The notes under the pieces were generated by a model. It saw only the letters and a list, made by a program, of their open reading frames with translations, was not told where the DNA came from and did no database searches. Both the position numbers and the translations under genes were made by a program. 21,468 nucleotides of DNA, taken from NCBI GenBank assembly GCA_021796315.1, contig JAJYOH010000031.1, positions 1 through 21,468 on the forward strand, read 5' to 3'. This document shows, piece by piece, positions 1 to 7,807 of the stretch; within the stretch, counting starts at the first letter, position 1; every line of letters starts with the position of its first letter. This stretch comes from Chloroflexota bacterium (lineage in GTDB: Bacteria; Chloroflexota; Anaerolineae; Anaerolineales; Villigracilaceae).

Positions 1-1
1 C

Positions 2-463
2 CTGCCTCCGACTTTGGCCGGGCGCGCGTTTAAGATTTATGCCTCAGCCCTGACTCAGCTCAACCTCGACCGCCACAACCGCGTCTCGACCACTGATACG
101 CGCCTCATCCGGCGCATCGTGCGCGACGCGCGTGAACGCGGTTATTCTGCAAAAGATACGATCTCGAATTGGCAGTCCGTCCGGCGCGGAGAGAAGCGTT
201 ATATTTTCCCATACCAGGAAAACGCGGACGTGATGTTCAATTCGGCGCTGGTCTATGAACTCTCTGCGTTGAAACCTTTGGCCGAGCCTTTGCTTCGACA
301 AGTCCCGCACGGCACGCCGGAATTCATCGAAGCCAAACGCCTGCTGGCTTTTCTCGAATGGTTCCTGCCGATCCGGCCGGAACTGATCCCAGAGAATTCC
401 ATCGTTCGTGAGTTCATCGGCGGTTCGGTGTTGAAAGACTTTACGGTTTGGAAACATAATTAA
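2..463 (+). CDS. Nucleoside kinase (uridine kinase-like), C-terminal part, 5' truncated by window edge
   Basis: The reading frame is open from base 2 and has no convincing start, so the gene begins outside the window; a TTG at 14 is only an internal codon. The visible ~153 residues contain LTQLNLDRHNR, TTDTRLIRRIVRDARERG, SVRRGE and ENADVMFNSALVYEL. These are the conserved C-terminal blocks of the long (~550 aa) bacterial nucleoside kinases related to uridine kinase/phosphoribulokinase, which usually carry an N-terminal TGS/ThrRS-like region. The family is expected to phosphorylate a nucleoside with ATP in the cytoplasm; substrate cannot be read from this fragment. The P-loop and N-terminal half are missing. 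The stop at 461-463 is followed by a probable hairpin terminator. Confidence 0.85.
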   Translation: MPPTLAGRAFKIYASALTQLNLDRHNRVSTTDTRLIRRIVRDARERGYSAKDTISNWQSVRRGEKRYIFPYQENADVMFNSALVYELSALKPLAEPLLRQVPHGTPEFIEAKRLLAFLEWFLPIRPELIPENSIVREFIGGSVLKDFTVWKHN

Positions 464-485
464 CTGGCGAGACGAATGGAATGAA

Positions 486-522
486 AGTCCCTCGATTATG
501 TAAATGGTCGGGAGACTTTTTT
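486..522 (+). terminator. Probable intrinsic terminator after the nucleoside kinase
   Basis: Bases 486-495 (AGTCCCTCGA) pair with 508-517 (TCGGGAGACT) with one mismatch and one G:T wobble. The loop is 12 nt, and a T run follows (517-522). It lies 22 nt after the kinase stop and before the mntP ribosome-binding site. An mntP 5' regulatory role cannot be excluded, but I do not see a yybP-ykoY (Mn) riboswitch signature here. Confidence 0.5.
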
Positions 523-564
523 ATTGTCACGAAATTCCGTAACCTTGAAGGATATTTTTATCTT

Positions 565-1125
565 ATGCCTTTCTCTGAGCTTCTTCTGATCGCCATCAGC
601 ATGGCCATGGACGCTTTCGCAGTCTGCCTCGCGGCGGGCGCACTTCAGAAAACACAGGGACCTCGCCCGGCTTTTCGGCTATCCTTCCATTTTGGTTTAT
701 TCCAATTCGTCATGCCGGTCATCGGCTGGCTGGTGGGGGAGACCATTGAACCGTTCATCCGTGATTACGATCATTGGATCGCTTTTGCTTTGCTGGCCTT
801 TGTCGGCGGACGCATGGTCTATTCAGCTTTATTTACAGACGGGGAAGATTCACATAATGATCCCTCGCGCGGCTGGGCGCTGGTTCTGCTTTCCATCGCG
901 GTCAGCATCGACGCGCTGGCGATTGGATTAAGTCTCGGCGTGTTGGGAATTCTTGTCTGGTATCCGGCCATCATTATTGGATTTGTAACCAGCCTGCTTT
1001 CACTCGTCGGCCTGCGCGTTGGCGGAATCTTTGGAAAGAGACTTGGCAAGCCCGTCGAGACCATCGGCGGGCTTGTGTTGGTCGGAATCGGTGTGCGAAT
1101 TCTGTTGTCCCACCTTTTGGGGTGA
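565..1125 (+). CDS. mntP: Manganese efflux pump MntP
   Basis: This 186-residue integral membrane protein exports Mn(II) from the cytoplasm (MntP/YebN family, two DUF204 repeats, six transmembrane segments). Both halves carry the paired family motif: SMAMDAFAVCLAAG (Asp16) and SIAVSIDALAIGLSLG, plus HWIAFALLAFVGGRM and a C-terminal GGLVLVGIGVRIL. Length and the position of Asp16 agree with the Escherichia coli protein. I start it at ATG 565, which has GAAGGAT at 547-553. An in-frame upstream ATG at 481 would add 28 residues unlike the family and would run through the preceding hairpin. The gene ends against a bidirectional terminator and faces the restriction-modification operon. Confidence 0.93.
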   Translation: MPFSELLLIAISMAMDAFAVCLAAGALQKTQGPRPAFRLSFHFGLFQFVMPVIGWLVGETIEPFIRDYDHWIAFALLAFVGGRMVYSALFTDGEDSHNDPSRGWALVLLSIAVSIDALAIGLSLGVLGILVWYPAIIIGFVTSLLSLVGLRVGGIFGKRLGKPVETIGGLVLVGIGVRILLSHLLG

Positions 1126-1162
1126 GGAAGGGCAATAATCCAGCAGATCAAAAATATAAACA

Positions 1163-1198
1163 AATATGGGGTGGGTCTTATAAGACCCACCCCATATT
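1163..1198. terminator. Perfect 36-bp palindrome, bidirectional terminator
   Basis: Bases 1163-1180 and 1181-1198 are exact reverse complements (18-bp arms, GC-rich centre of each arm, no spacer). The palindrome lies between the convergent ends of mntP (1125) and the DNA methyltransferase (1228). It lacks a long T tract, but its position fits a shared terminator for both strands. Confidence 0.75.
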
Positions 1199-1227
1199 GA
1201 GTTGATACTTTCTTTGCCGGTAGCCGA

Positions 1228-2679
1228 CTAAAATAGTCTGAGAACTTGCGTGTCTTCGAACTGCTGTAAATTTAGGCTATTTAATACACTGCTTTTTATG
1301 GGACGTTTCTCGTCCCAAAAAATCAAGGCGGAATAGAAATCCCTTGCTAAAGGCGAAGATAAGATTTTGAAAATTTTATTGGCATCCTGCTCGGTGTTGA
1401 AGCTCAAAAAATAAACCGTATCATCAAATACCACCGGCTTATTTTCGATTTGACGAATTAAGCGAAACTCCAGTTTTTTGTAAAGACCGCAAATCGCTAT
1501 TTTATACGGCGTAAAAGTATAAGGTCCCACACCGAATATTGAAAATCGAGGATTGTCCTGGTAAATCCTGCTTTTTCTCTCATTCAAATATTTAGCATGT
1601 GATTCCAGATAATCCCATGTTTTTGGGGCGAGTTTTTTTATTGGGCTGGTTGGCTCGCCAACGGTCTTTTGTGTGACAAGGGTATAGCGGTTTGTTTGGT
1701 CAATACGATTGTTGGCAACGTCGGATCCCTTTAGCAACGGATAAAGATAAGTGGATTCAACTTCGATGCTTTCACCTAATCCATTGATGTAACCTTTGCC
1801 CACTTTTTGAAATTCCATGACATCCGAACAGTCATGTTTGATCCCAGAACGCCACTTTGTTTTGCTATGTCCATAATATTCGCTCAATCTTTCAAATGTA
1901 TCCAAGTCCCGGACAGTAATACCGTTTCGATGACCCACCCGCTGGCTTTTTGCGCTGTCAAAGCTTTCATAAATATCGTAATCGTAGTTATGAGACTGAG
2001 CATCAAATTCACAGAATAATAAACAAGCTTCCACTGAAACATCGAAATAATATCTGGCGTCAATGCCATAGATCGCGGAACGCAAAACACCAATTTTTTC
2101 TGAATGAAGATGGCTAAGAAATTTTCTGGCTACAGATGTTTTGATTAACATTGCGAGATAGCCATGACGATTTCTCATCCAATTCGCCACTTGAATCAGC
2201 ATCCATTCGGAAATATCGAAGTTGCTTTTTCCCGTCATGGCGTCAAAGCCGCTGTGATTTTGAAAATTAATCTTTGCCGGGAGATTCACCCCGCCGATTG
2301 CGCCTTGTTGCGAGTTTGTCACCCAGGGAAAATTACCGATAACCAACAATGGGCCTTCAACATCGACCAGTTTTTTCCAGTTGAAATCAAAAAAATCGCC
2401 CTGCATTAAATTGATTCGTTCACTCTGAAAAAACCGTTTTTTTCTATTTTCCAGCTCATCCAGATAAACCTTGTTGACTTCGACGCCGATGATTTTTTGG
2501 GCAGAAGGAAAAGTGAGCGCGGATGCTTCGACAAAAGCGCCGACCCCACAGGTTGGTTCGATAACAGTAGCTGGCGATACGCCTAATTCATTTAACTTTT
2601 GACATACCCGCTTTGCTAATTCCAAAGGGGTTTGAAAGTCTCCAAATTCTATTTGCGTCTGTCGCAAGGAATTTGTCAT
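1228..2679 (-). CDS. Type II DNA methyltransferase, gamma class (probably N6-adenine)
   Basis: A 483-residue S-adenosylmethionine-dependent DNA methyltransferase, presumably protecting sites cut by the endonuclease encoded just upstream. Motif X (FGDFQTPLE, ~12-20) precedes motif I (IEPTCGVGAF, ~40-49), then motif II (GVEVN, ~65), a QGDFFDF acidic block (~93-99) and motif IV NFPW (116-119). This order marks the gamma class. Motif IV is normally NPPY/NPPW/NPPF; here the second position is Phe. The C-terminal ~250 residues should hold the target-recognition region; no recognition sequence can be inferred. The start ATG overlaps the endonuclease stop as ATGA (2676-2679), implying translational coupling. 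The block is visibly more A+T-rich than its neighbours, suggesting acquisition by transfer. Confidence 0.85.
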   Translation of the reverse strand: MTNSLRQTQIEFGDFQTPLELAKRVCQKLNELGVSPATVIEPTCGVGAFVEASALTFPSAQKIIGVEVNKVYLDELENRKKRFFQSERINLMQGDFFDFNWKKLVDVEGPLLVIGNFPWVTNSQQGAIGGVNLPAKINFQNHSGFDAMTGKSNFDISEWMLIQVANWMRNRHGYLAMLIKTSVARKFLSHLHSEKIGVLRSAIYGIDARYYFDVSVEACLLFCEFDAQSHNYDYDIYESFDSAKSQRVGHRNGITVRDLDTFERLSEYYGHSKTKWRSGIKHDCSDVMEFQKVGKGYINGLGESIEVESTYLYPLLKGSDVANNRIDQTNRYTLVTQKTVGEPTSPIKKLAPKTWDYLESHAKYLNERKSRIYQDNPRFSIFGVGPYTFTPYKIAICGLYKKLEFRLIRQIENKPVVFDDTVYFLSFNTEQDANKIFKILSSPLARDFYSALIFWDEKRPIKSSVLNSLNLQQFEDTQVLRLF

Positions 2680-3329
2680 TTGTTTACTCTGTAAATTCCT
2701 TGTACTTGTCCTGCTTGCTCAATTGCTCGGCTATATTGCAACCGCCATTGCAAGGCATTGGAGATGGTCAGAAAACCTTGCTTTGGCGGAATGCTGATAA
2801 TTTCATCGGCGATCTTGCCAACCTCAATTTCATCTACGGGTAAATTTTTGTCAAGCATAAAAGCAATGATGTCGTCTCGATTCCCTTGATTTTCCAATAT
2901 TTGAAGGATGCCTTTTGTCATTTGAAAATCGGCTGTTCTATCAGCATTTACGAAGATTGTATGCAAAATTTTCAAAGACGCTGTTTTCTTGGCGGCATTA
3001 TCCACTTTTTCATAAACAAAAACCAGAAGCGAATAACCCAAACCGTAAATTTTCTGTCTGGCAGATTTGAAGGGGCAAGACGATTGCGGTTGATTGATGC
3101 TTGTAACTTTCATATCAACCAGTAAATTCGGAAAATCTATACCACTGGCTGAATTGCCTGCTTCGAAATCATACTTTCCTTGCAAGTACTCCTTGAATTT
3201 ATGCTCAAGGTATGTCCCAACAGCTTTGCCGTCTGTTACGCCAAACAATGATTTTTCAGCATAATGTGATTCTACGGCTGAAAATATTGCCGCTTCCCTG
3301 CGTAAAATCTCAACTGTTAGATTGGGCAT
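2676..3329 (-). CDS. Putative type II restriction endonuclease (PD-(D/E)XK type)
   Basis: The protein has 217 residues and I cannot name its family. A PD-(D/E)XK nuclease core is suggested by Glu42 in TYLEHKFKEYL, then SGIDFPNLLVDMK, giving Asp65-x6-Asp72-x-Lys74, followed by a hydrophobic strand LLVFVYEK. The position supports the call: it lies immediately before, and overlaps by 4 bp, a gamma-class methyltransferase, the usual layout of a type II restriction-modification pair. ATG 3329 is preceded by AAAGG about 9 nt upstream. Upstream lies a regularly spaced dyad-repeat array that could control the operon. No separate C (controller) gene is seen. Alternatives are another nuclease domain protein or an inactivated endonuclease; biochemical activity is not shown by sequence. 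Confidence 0.68.
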   Translation of the reverse strand: MPNLTVEILRREAAIFSAVESHYAEKSLFGVTDGKAVGTYLEHKFKEYLQGKYDFEAGNSASGIDFPNLLVDMKVTSINQPQSSCPFKSARQKIYGLGYSLLVFVYEKVDNAAKKTASLKILHTIFVNADRTADFQMTKGILQILENQGNRDDIIAFMLDKNLPVDEIEVGKIADEIISIPPKQGFLTISNALQWRLQYSRAIEQAGQVQGIYRVNK

Positions 3330-3379
3330 AAATCAAAACCTTTGCGAAATGATTTTCTCTGATTTTACCCCAATAAAAA

Positions 3380-3488
3380 TAGCACCCGGGTGCTGGAAAA
3401 TTAACACTGGGGTGTTGTGAAAATAACACGCCGTGATACATCCATTAACACGGAATGATTCGTCACTAACACGGCGTGTTATCAACAG
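3380..3488. repeat. Iteron-like array of five ~22-bp units with internal dyads
   Basis: The box TAACAC (first copy TAGCAC) starts at 3380, 3402, 3424, 3446 and 3467, i.e. at steps of 22, 22, 22 and 21 bp, about two helical turns. Most units contain a dyad: AGCACCCGGGTGCT (3381-3394, perfect), AACAC-TGGG-GTGTT (3403-3416), TAACACG-C-CGTGATA (3424-3438) and TAACACG-G-CGTGTTA (3467-3481, perfect arms). Unit 4 keeps only the left half. The array sits 51-159 bp upstream of the endonuclease start, between it and the end of the DUF92 gene. It is likely a multi-site operator or protein-binding array; its function is inferred. Confidence 0.7.
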
Positions 3489-3531
3489 GCGGGCGGAGTG
3501 AAAGCAAAAAACCAGTTTAATTGCTGCTGCT

Positions 3532-4338
3532 TTATCCAGGCATCCCAAAGGCCAGAACCGCCAGCGCGATCAAAATCCCGAACGCCCCGCACGCAAAATT
3601 GACCCAGTCATTATCGAGCCAGTTCCAGCCGCGGATTTGAACAGTCGGCGTGCCGCAGGTATGCAAAGGATGTTTTTCAGTTTCCTTTTGATCGGTCGGA
3701 CAGAAGAACATGGCTTGCACTGTCGCGCCGAGCAACGAGTCGAACAGCGAGCCGAATAATCCGCTGATTGCGATCAGCAGGAAAATTGTCAGTTGATTGG
3801 AGGGGGAGAAGAAGGCGGCCAGCGCGCCGATAACGGACGCGCCCAAAAGCGCCGCGCCCGTTCCCCATAACGAGACCCCGCCCGAGGTCCCTTTTTCGAC
3901 GCGCTTTCTAAAATCCGTGATCATGCGCGGCTGGGTCGGATTCAAGACGCCCAACTCCGTTGCCCACGTATCCGCGTTGACAGCGGCCAGCGCGGCCGCG
4001 AATCCGAGCCAGGGCCAGAGCGCGTTCGGGAAAAAGAAATGCAGCGCGGCGAAGAGAGTCGCTGCGCCGCCGTTTCCAAAGACCTGACCCGCGTCGCGCT
4101 GACTGCCCTTGGAAAATTTTTCATTCAGGCCCTGCTTGCGTTTCTTGAAAGCGCGTGTGAGCGCCGTGGACGTGATGAAGAAAGCCAGCAGGAGGATCGC
4201 CCACGATAATCCGCCCAGCCCGAAGATGACCGTGCCGACGAAGGCCGCCGCGCAGGCCCCGCTTTGACTCAGGCTGTGAGCGCGATAGGCGATGTAAGCG
4301 ACGATGATTGCGAATATAAATCCGAGGAGTAGCTGCAT
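3532..4338 (-). CDS. DUF92 / VTE6-like integral membrane protein
   Basis: The protein has 268 residues and six or more predicted hydrophobic segments. It contains the DUF92 hallmarks: a conserved RDAGQVFGNGG (~81-91), AAVNADTWATELG (~118-130), a KGTSGGVSLWGT loop, a GSLFDSLLGATVQ segment and a C-terminal WLDNDWVNF. Plant and cyanobacterial relatives (VTE6) are phytyl-phosphate kinases acting in tocopherol and phylloquinone recycling. In this non-phototrophic-looking context a polyprenyl/phytyl phosphate role is only an inference. ATG 4338 is chosen because it opens directly on the first membrane segment; no good ribosome-binding site is visible. The neighbouring genes give no functional hint. 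Confidence 0.82.
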   Translation of the reverse strand: MQLLLGFIFAIIVAYIAYRAHSLSQSGACAAAFVGTVIFGLGGLSWAILLLAFFITSTALTRAFKKRKQGLNEKFSKGSQRDAGQVFGNGGAATLFAALHFFFPNALWPWLGFAAALAAVNADTWATELGVLNPTQPRMITDFRKRVEKGTSGGVSLWGTGAALLGASVIGALAAFFSPSNQLTIFLLIAISGLFGSLFDSLLGATVQAMFFCPTDQKETEKHPLHTCGTPTVQIRGWNWLDNDWVNFACGAFGILIALAVLAFGMPG

Positions 4339-4396
4339 AGGAAATCTTTAGTACCTTATCAATGAAATTCCTGAACAAAACGCAGGACTATTTTAA

Positions 4397-4500
4397 ACAC
4401 AAAGGACACGAAGGTCACAAAGGGTATTCTTTAACACAAAGTCGTTAAGACGCCAGGATTTAATTGCTTTTTCTTTTGCGACTCTGCGCCTTTGCGTTAA
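4397..4500. repeat. Degenerate cacaaagg-type dispersed repeat, both orientations
   Basis: Three tandem 9-bp units stand at 4397-4423: ACACAAAGG, ACACGAAGG, TCACAAAGG. A further TTAACACAAAGTCG starts at 4431. At 4478-4500 the complementary orientation appears (GCGACT...GCCTTTGCGTTAA), so the segment can fold back on itself. It lies between the DUF92 gene and the unknown membrane protein. Such aaag-type intergenic elements are familiar from many environmental bacterial genomes; no coding potential was seen. Confidence 0.55.
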
Positions 4501-4545
4501 ACCTTGTGCGGATTTTGCATGGTGGCAGCTTGGATGATTTAAGAA

Positions 4546-5607
4546 TCAGAAAATTTGTGTGGTGGCTTCGGATGCTTCAACTTTTTCTTTTTCACGCAGA
4601 TGCAGAAATGCCGCGACGAGAACCATGCAAACGCCAGCCACAAACAGGAACAAGCCCTCCCATCCGGCGGGTCTGAGCATCTCACGCAAAGAGGCGTCTA
4701 CAACTTTGCGGATGGTGTCCATCACTTCGAGCGGAATATCGGCAGGCAGCCGCTTCGAGATGGCGCGTTCAATGATCGTGCGGAAGAATGGCGCGCCGCC
4801 GAAGCCGATGATCGCGCCCGGCAGACCGGTCAGCAGCAGAGGCCAGCCCCACCAGTTCAGCCAGCTTTTGAAGGAACGGACTGCGATCAGGGTAATGGCA
4901 AATAATAATGCCAGCGGTATCAATGCGCTAAGCTGCATCACAAGCCGTAAAACTTTCAATGTTTGTATGGTTGAATGTTGTGAGGCGGTGTTCGTTTTGA
5001 CCATGCTTACCCGCTCCGGGATGGCGGCGGCGACTGCATCCAATTGAGCCTGAATGAACGGACCTGCCAGGTCCAACATTTCGGCGGGCGGATTGCAGAG
5101 TTCCTGCCCGAAGGAAGCGATCATGTTTGCCAGTTGCGCAGCGGTGCAGTTCGGCCTGGATTTTATGATGGTCAGCGCGGCATTCAACCCATTCGAGCTG
5201 GCCAGATTTTGCTTCAGCGGCGCGAACGAGAGATACGGAGTTTGTATCTCGCCGTTGATGTATGCAAAGAATTGTGTGATGGCGTCCTCGGTCATAACCC
5301 GCAATTGTTCGGGCGGCAGAAGAGCCTCGATCAAAGTCTTCCATTCGGTCGCGCTCATTTGTTTTGCAAAGGGCGGCGCGCTGGCGCCCAGGTTTTTTGA
5401 AAGTACGTTTCCCATTAGCGCGGGAACTTGCCGGTAAAAATTTTCGTTGACGAGCGCCCGCTCATAGGTGGCGGGATTGAAGGCCTGCCGCTCGACGTTG
5501 AATACGAGCAGCGCAATCAGGGCCGTGATGACGAAAAGAATTGTAAAAATCACAGCGATGATGGTTGTGAAAATGTCGGAGGCGCTGGGTGAATTTTTGT
5601 TAATCAT
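4546..5607 (-). CDS. Membrane protein of unknown function
   Basis: I do not recognise this 353-residue protein. It has one strong membrane segment near the N-terminus (~12-36), a ~180-residue soluble and probably extracytoplasmic region with the sequence ITQFFAYINGE (~110-120) and only two cysteines (~154 and ~171), then segments at ~222-243, ~250-271 and ~317-336. A charged tail rich in Glu/Lys follows. This layout (one helix, a soluble domain, three helices) suggests a cell-envelope protein. ATG 5607 has only a weak AAGAGA upstream. It lies 95 bp downstream of the amidohydrolase-CYTH gene on the same strand and could be co-transcribed with it. Confidence 0.75.
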   Translation of the reverse strand: MINKNSPSASDIFTTIIAVIFTILFVITALIALLVFNVERQAFNPATYERALVNENFYRQVPALMGNVLSKNLGASAPPFAKQMSATEWKTLIEALLPPEQLRVMTEDAITQFFAYINGEIQTPYLSFAPLKQNLASSNGLNAALTIIKSRPNCTAAQLANMIASFGQELCNPPAEMLDLAGPFIQAQLDAVAAAIPERVSMVKTNTASQHSTIQTLKVLRLVMQLSALIPLALLFAITLIAVRSFKSWLNWWGWPLLLTGLPGAIIGFGGAPFFRTIIERAISKRLPADIPLEVMDTIRKVVDASLREMLRPAGWEGLFLFVAGVCMVLVAAFLHLREKEKVEASEATTQIF

Positions 5608-5702
5608 GTTTATCTCTTTTTGGAACCTGCGTGCGGCATGGAAGAAAGGCGTATTCCATAACCAGTCGGGATGATGAATGAAAAGTTGCCCGGATGCTCA
5701 TT

Positions 5703-7676
5703 TCATTGGCTTACGACTTCGATGTAATCCTTTGTAACCGTTTCGCTTCTGCCAATTCCGAGGACGGCCAGCAGTTCATTCGCCAGCGCCGCCTTGTGTT
5801 CGGCATCGGTGCGGCTCCAGGTACGGCTCTTGATCTCTACAAAATTTCCAATCGCAGGTTCGATCATGGCGTCCACGTTAACAAAGAATTCAGTGTCCTT
5901 GAATTTCACCAGCCAGCGCTCGCGGTCTTTTGTGATCAACGTTTCTTCCTTGGGCCTGAAATATTCGCGATAGAAGCGCGGGCTTTGCGTGGCCGGGGCC
6001 AGGAAGCGGCTGCGCGAAAGCAGGACATCGTGCGCAAGTTTATCTTCACGCTTGCGGCCAAGCAGCGTCAAACGCGGACGTGTGTTGGTAACTGCGCCTT
6101 TTTCGTCAAGGAAATCATCCTCGCGGTAACGGATGCGTCCCTGAACTTCGTCTTCGAAGGCGAAATAGATATCGTGCTGCTTGTAATGCCGGTAGCGGAT
6201 GATCTCGATCTCGGGCCGCTTCAATGCCTCGACGATGGGACGGTTGTCCGTTATTTTGACCTTGACCTGCACCTCGAACGATTCCTCCTCCGTCGAGCCG
6301 CCCAGCGCGATCAGCTTCGACAACACGGATTGTTCGCGCTCGATCAGGAACGAATCTATTTTTCTGGCGACATCTGCGGCTTGCGCCAATAATTCTTTTT
6401 CATCGAGAGTCAATAATTTTCGCTCGCGCATCAGCCATCTGCCGTTGACCATCACATCGCTCACATCGGTTGATTTGCTGGCGTAAACGATCTGTGCATA
6501 AGCGCTGTTGCCGTCACGGAAAAATCTTGGCGAGCTGTGCATTGGGTTGGCGTCGATCAGGATCAGGTCGGCGCGGCGGCCGGGGGTCAGCGAACCGGTC
6601 AGGTGTCCGAGATGAAGCGCCTGCGCGCCCAGACGAGTCGCCATGGTCAGCGCGGTGGCGGCGGGCAGGGAGGTTGGGTCATTGGTCACGGCCTTGGCGA
6701 TGAAGGCTGCCAGGCGCACTTCCTCGAACATGTCGAGGTCGTTGTTCGAGGCCGGGCCGTCCGTGCCAATGCCGACGTTGAGTCCCGTTTCGAGCATCTT
6801 TATTACCGGCGCAAAGCCCGAGGCCAGTTTGAGATTCGACGATGGGTTGTGCGAAACGCCCGCGCCTGCGTGGAGCAGAGTCCGCATCTCGCCTGTGTCG
6901 ATGTGGACGCAATGCGCGGCGATGACTTTGGCTTCGAAGAGACCCTGCTTCTTGACGTAAGGCACGACCGGCATCCCATTTTCGTTGCGCATGTTTTCAA
7001 CTTCAAAAGATGTTTCGGCGATGTGGATGTGCAGAGGCACGTCGAACTCTTTTGCAAGCTCGGCGGTGGCGCGCAGGATTTCGGGCGTGCAGGTGTAAGG
7101 CGCGTGCGGTGCAATGGACGGAACGATAAGCGGATGTCCCTTCCAGCGTTGGATGTAGTCGCGCGCAATCTCCATCGAGTCTTCGTAAGAGGCCGCATCG
7201 GCCACGGGGAACTTGAGCACTGATTGTCCGCAGACGGCGCGCATACCTGCCTCAGCCGTGGCTTTGGCAACGTCCTCTTCAAAGAAATACATGTCGTTGA
7301 AAGTTGTCACGCCTGAACGGATGAGTTCGGCGCAGGCGATCTGTGTGCCGAGCCGCACGAATTCCGGCGAGACAAATTCGCGCTCGACCGGCCACATATA
7401 TCCGCTCAGCCACACGTCGAGGCGCAGGTCGTCGGCCAGGCCGCGCAGGAGAGTCATCGGGACGTGAGTGTGCGCGTTGATGAGTCCCGGCATGAGCAGG
7501 CTGCCGCGGCAATCAACTGTTTCCTGCCCCGCGTATTCTTTTTTGATCCCGGCTTCCGGCCCGACCGCGACGATGCTGTCGCCGCTGATGGCGATGGCGC
7601 CCGGATTGTATTGATTCATTTTTTCATCCATAGTCAGGATGTGAGCGTTGACGAGAAGGATGTCTATTGTTTGCAT
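5703..7676 (-). CDS. Amidohydrolase (MtaD/SAH-deaminase-like) fused to a CYTH domain
   Basis: A 657-residue two-domain cytoplasmic protein. Residues ~1-435 form a metal-dependent amidohydrolase with NAHTH (His69, His71), HIHIAE (His218, Glu221), AAHCVH (His255) and GTDGPASNN (Asp306). These match the metal and proton-shuttle residues of 5'-methylthioadenosine/S-adenosylhomocysteine deaminases and related TrzN/AtzA-like enzymes, so deamination of an adenosine derivative is a reasonable guess. Residues ~463-655 look like a CYTH (triphosphate tunnel) domain: FEVQVKVKI, GRIRYRED (~513-520), RLTLLGRK (~535-542), WLVKF and FVEIKSRTW. The usual ExExK is ExQxK here (Glu468, Gln470, Lys472), and the late EIE is EIK (Glu614, Lys616). 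ATG 7676 is preceded by AGGAGA. Family deaminases end near residue 430, so the second domain is an addition. Confidence 0.85.
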   Translation of the reverse strand: MQTIDILLVNAHILTMDEKMNQYNPGAIAISGDSIVAVGPEAGIKKEYAGQETVDCRGSLLMPGLINAHTHVPMTLLRGLADDLRLDVWLSGYMWPVEREFVSPEFVRLGTQIACAELIRSGVTTFNDMYFFEEDVAKATAEAGMRAVCGQSVLKFPVADAASYEDSMEIARDYIQRWKGHPLIVPSIAPHAPYTCTPEILRATAELAKEFDVPLHIHIAETSFEVENMRNENGMPVVPYVKKQGLFEAKVIAAHCVHIDTGEMRTLLHAGAGVSHNPSSNLKLASGFAPVIKMLETGLNVGIGTDGPASNNDLDMFEEVRLAAFIAKAVTNDPTSLPAATALTMATRLGAQALHLGHLTGSLTPGRRADLILIDANPMHSSPRFFRDGNSAYAQIVYASKSTDVSDVMVNGRWLMRERKLLTLDEKELLAQAADVARKIDSFLIEREQSVLSKLIALGGSTEEESFEVQVKVKITDNRPIVEALKRPEIEIIRYRHYKQHDIYFAFEDEVQGRIRYREDDFLDEKGAVTNTRPRLTLLGRKREDKLAHDVLLSRSRFLAPATQSPRFYREYFRPKEETLITKDRERWLVKFKDTEFFVNVDAMIEPAIGNFVEIKSRTWSRTDAEHKAALANELLAVLGIGRSETVTKDYIEVVSQ

Positions 7677-7722
7677 ATTGTCTCCTGATTTTATTTCATT
7701 GTGCCGCGGAAGAAATTCTTTT

Positions 7723-7793
7723 CCACAGATTACACAGATTTTGCGGATTTTTCCTTCAAAATTCGAATCTGTGTAATCTGCTCAATCTGTGGA
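7723..7793. repeat. acagatt-type inverted repeat, probable dispersed element
   Basis: CAGATTACACAGATT (7726-7740) is exactly complementary to AATCTGTGTAATCTG (7766-7780) across a 25-nt loop. The right arm continues with CTCAATCTGTGG, repeating the aatctg core once more. It fills most of the gap between the M14 peptidase end and the amidohydrolase start, and could act as a transcript-end hairpin for the upstream operon. Similar acagattacacagatt elements occur between genes in many bacteria. Confidence 0.6.
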
Positions 7794-7807
7794 TTATTCC
7801 GCTAAGT

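Noticed and set aside
464..564. Manganese (yybP-ykoY) riboswitch before mntP
   Set aside because: The conserved loop sequences of that class are not recognisable; the region fits a simple terminator plus ribosome-binding site better.
3380..3488. CRISPR array
   Set aside because: The units are only ~22 bp with no distinct spacers between conserved long repeats, and no cas gene is nearby.
6537..7223. Long plus-strand open frame opposite the amidohydrolase
   Set aside because: It mirrors the conserved amidohydrolase coding region on the other strand, and its protein has no family features.
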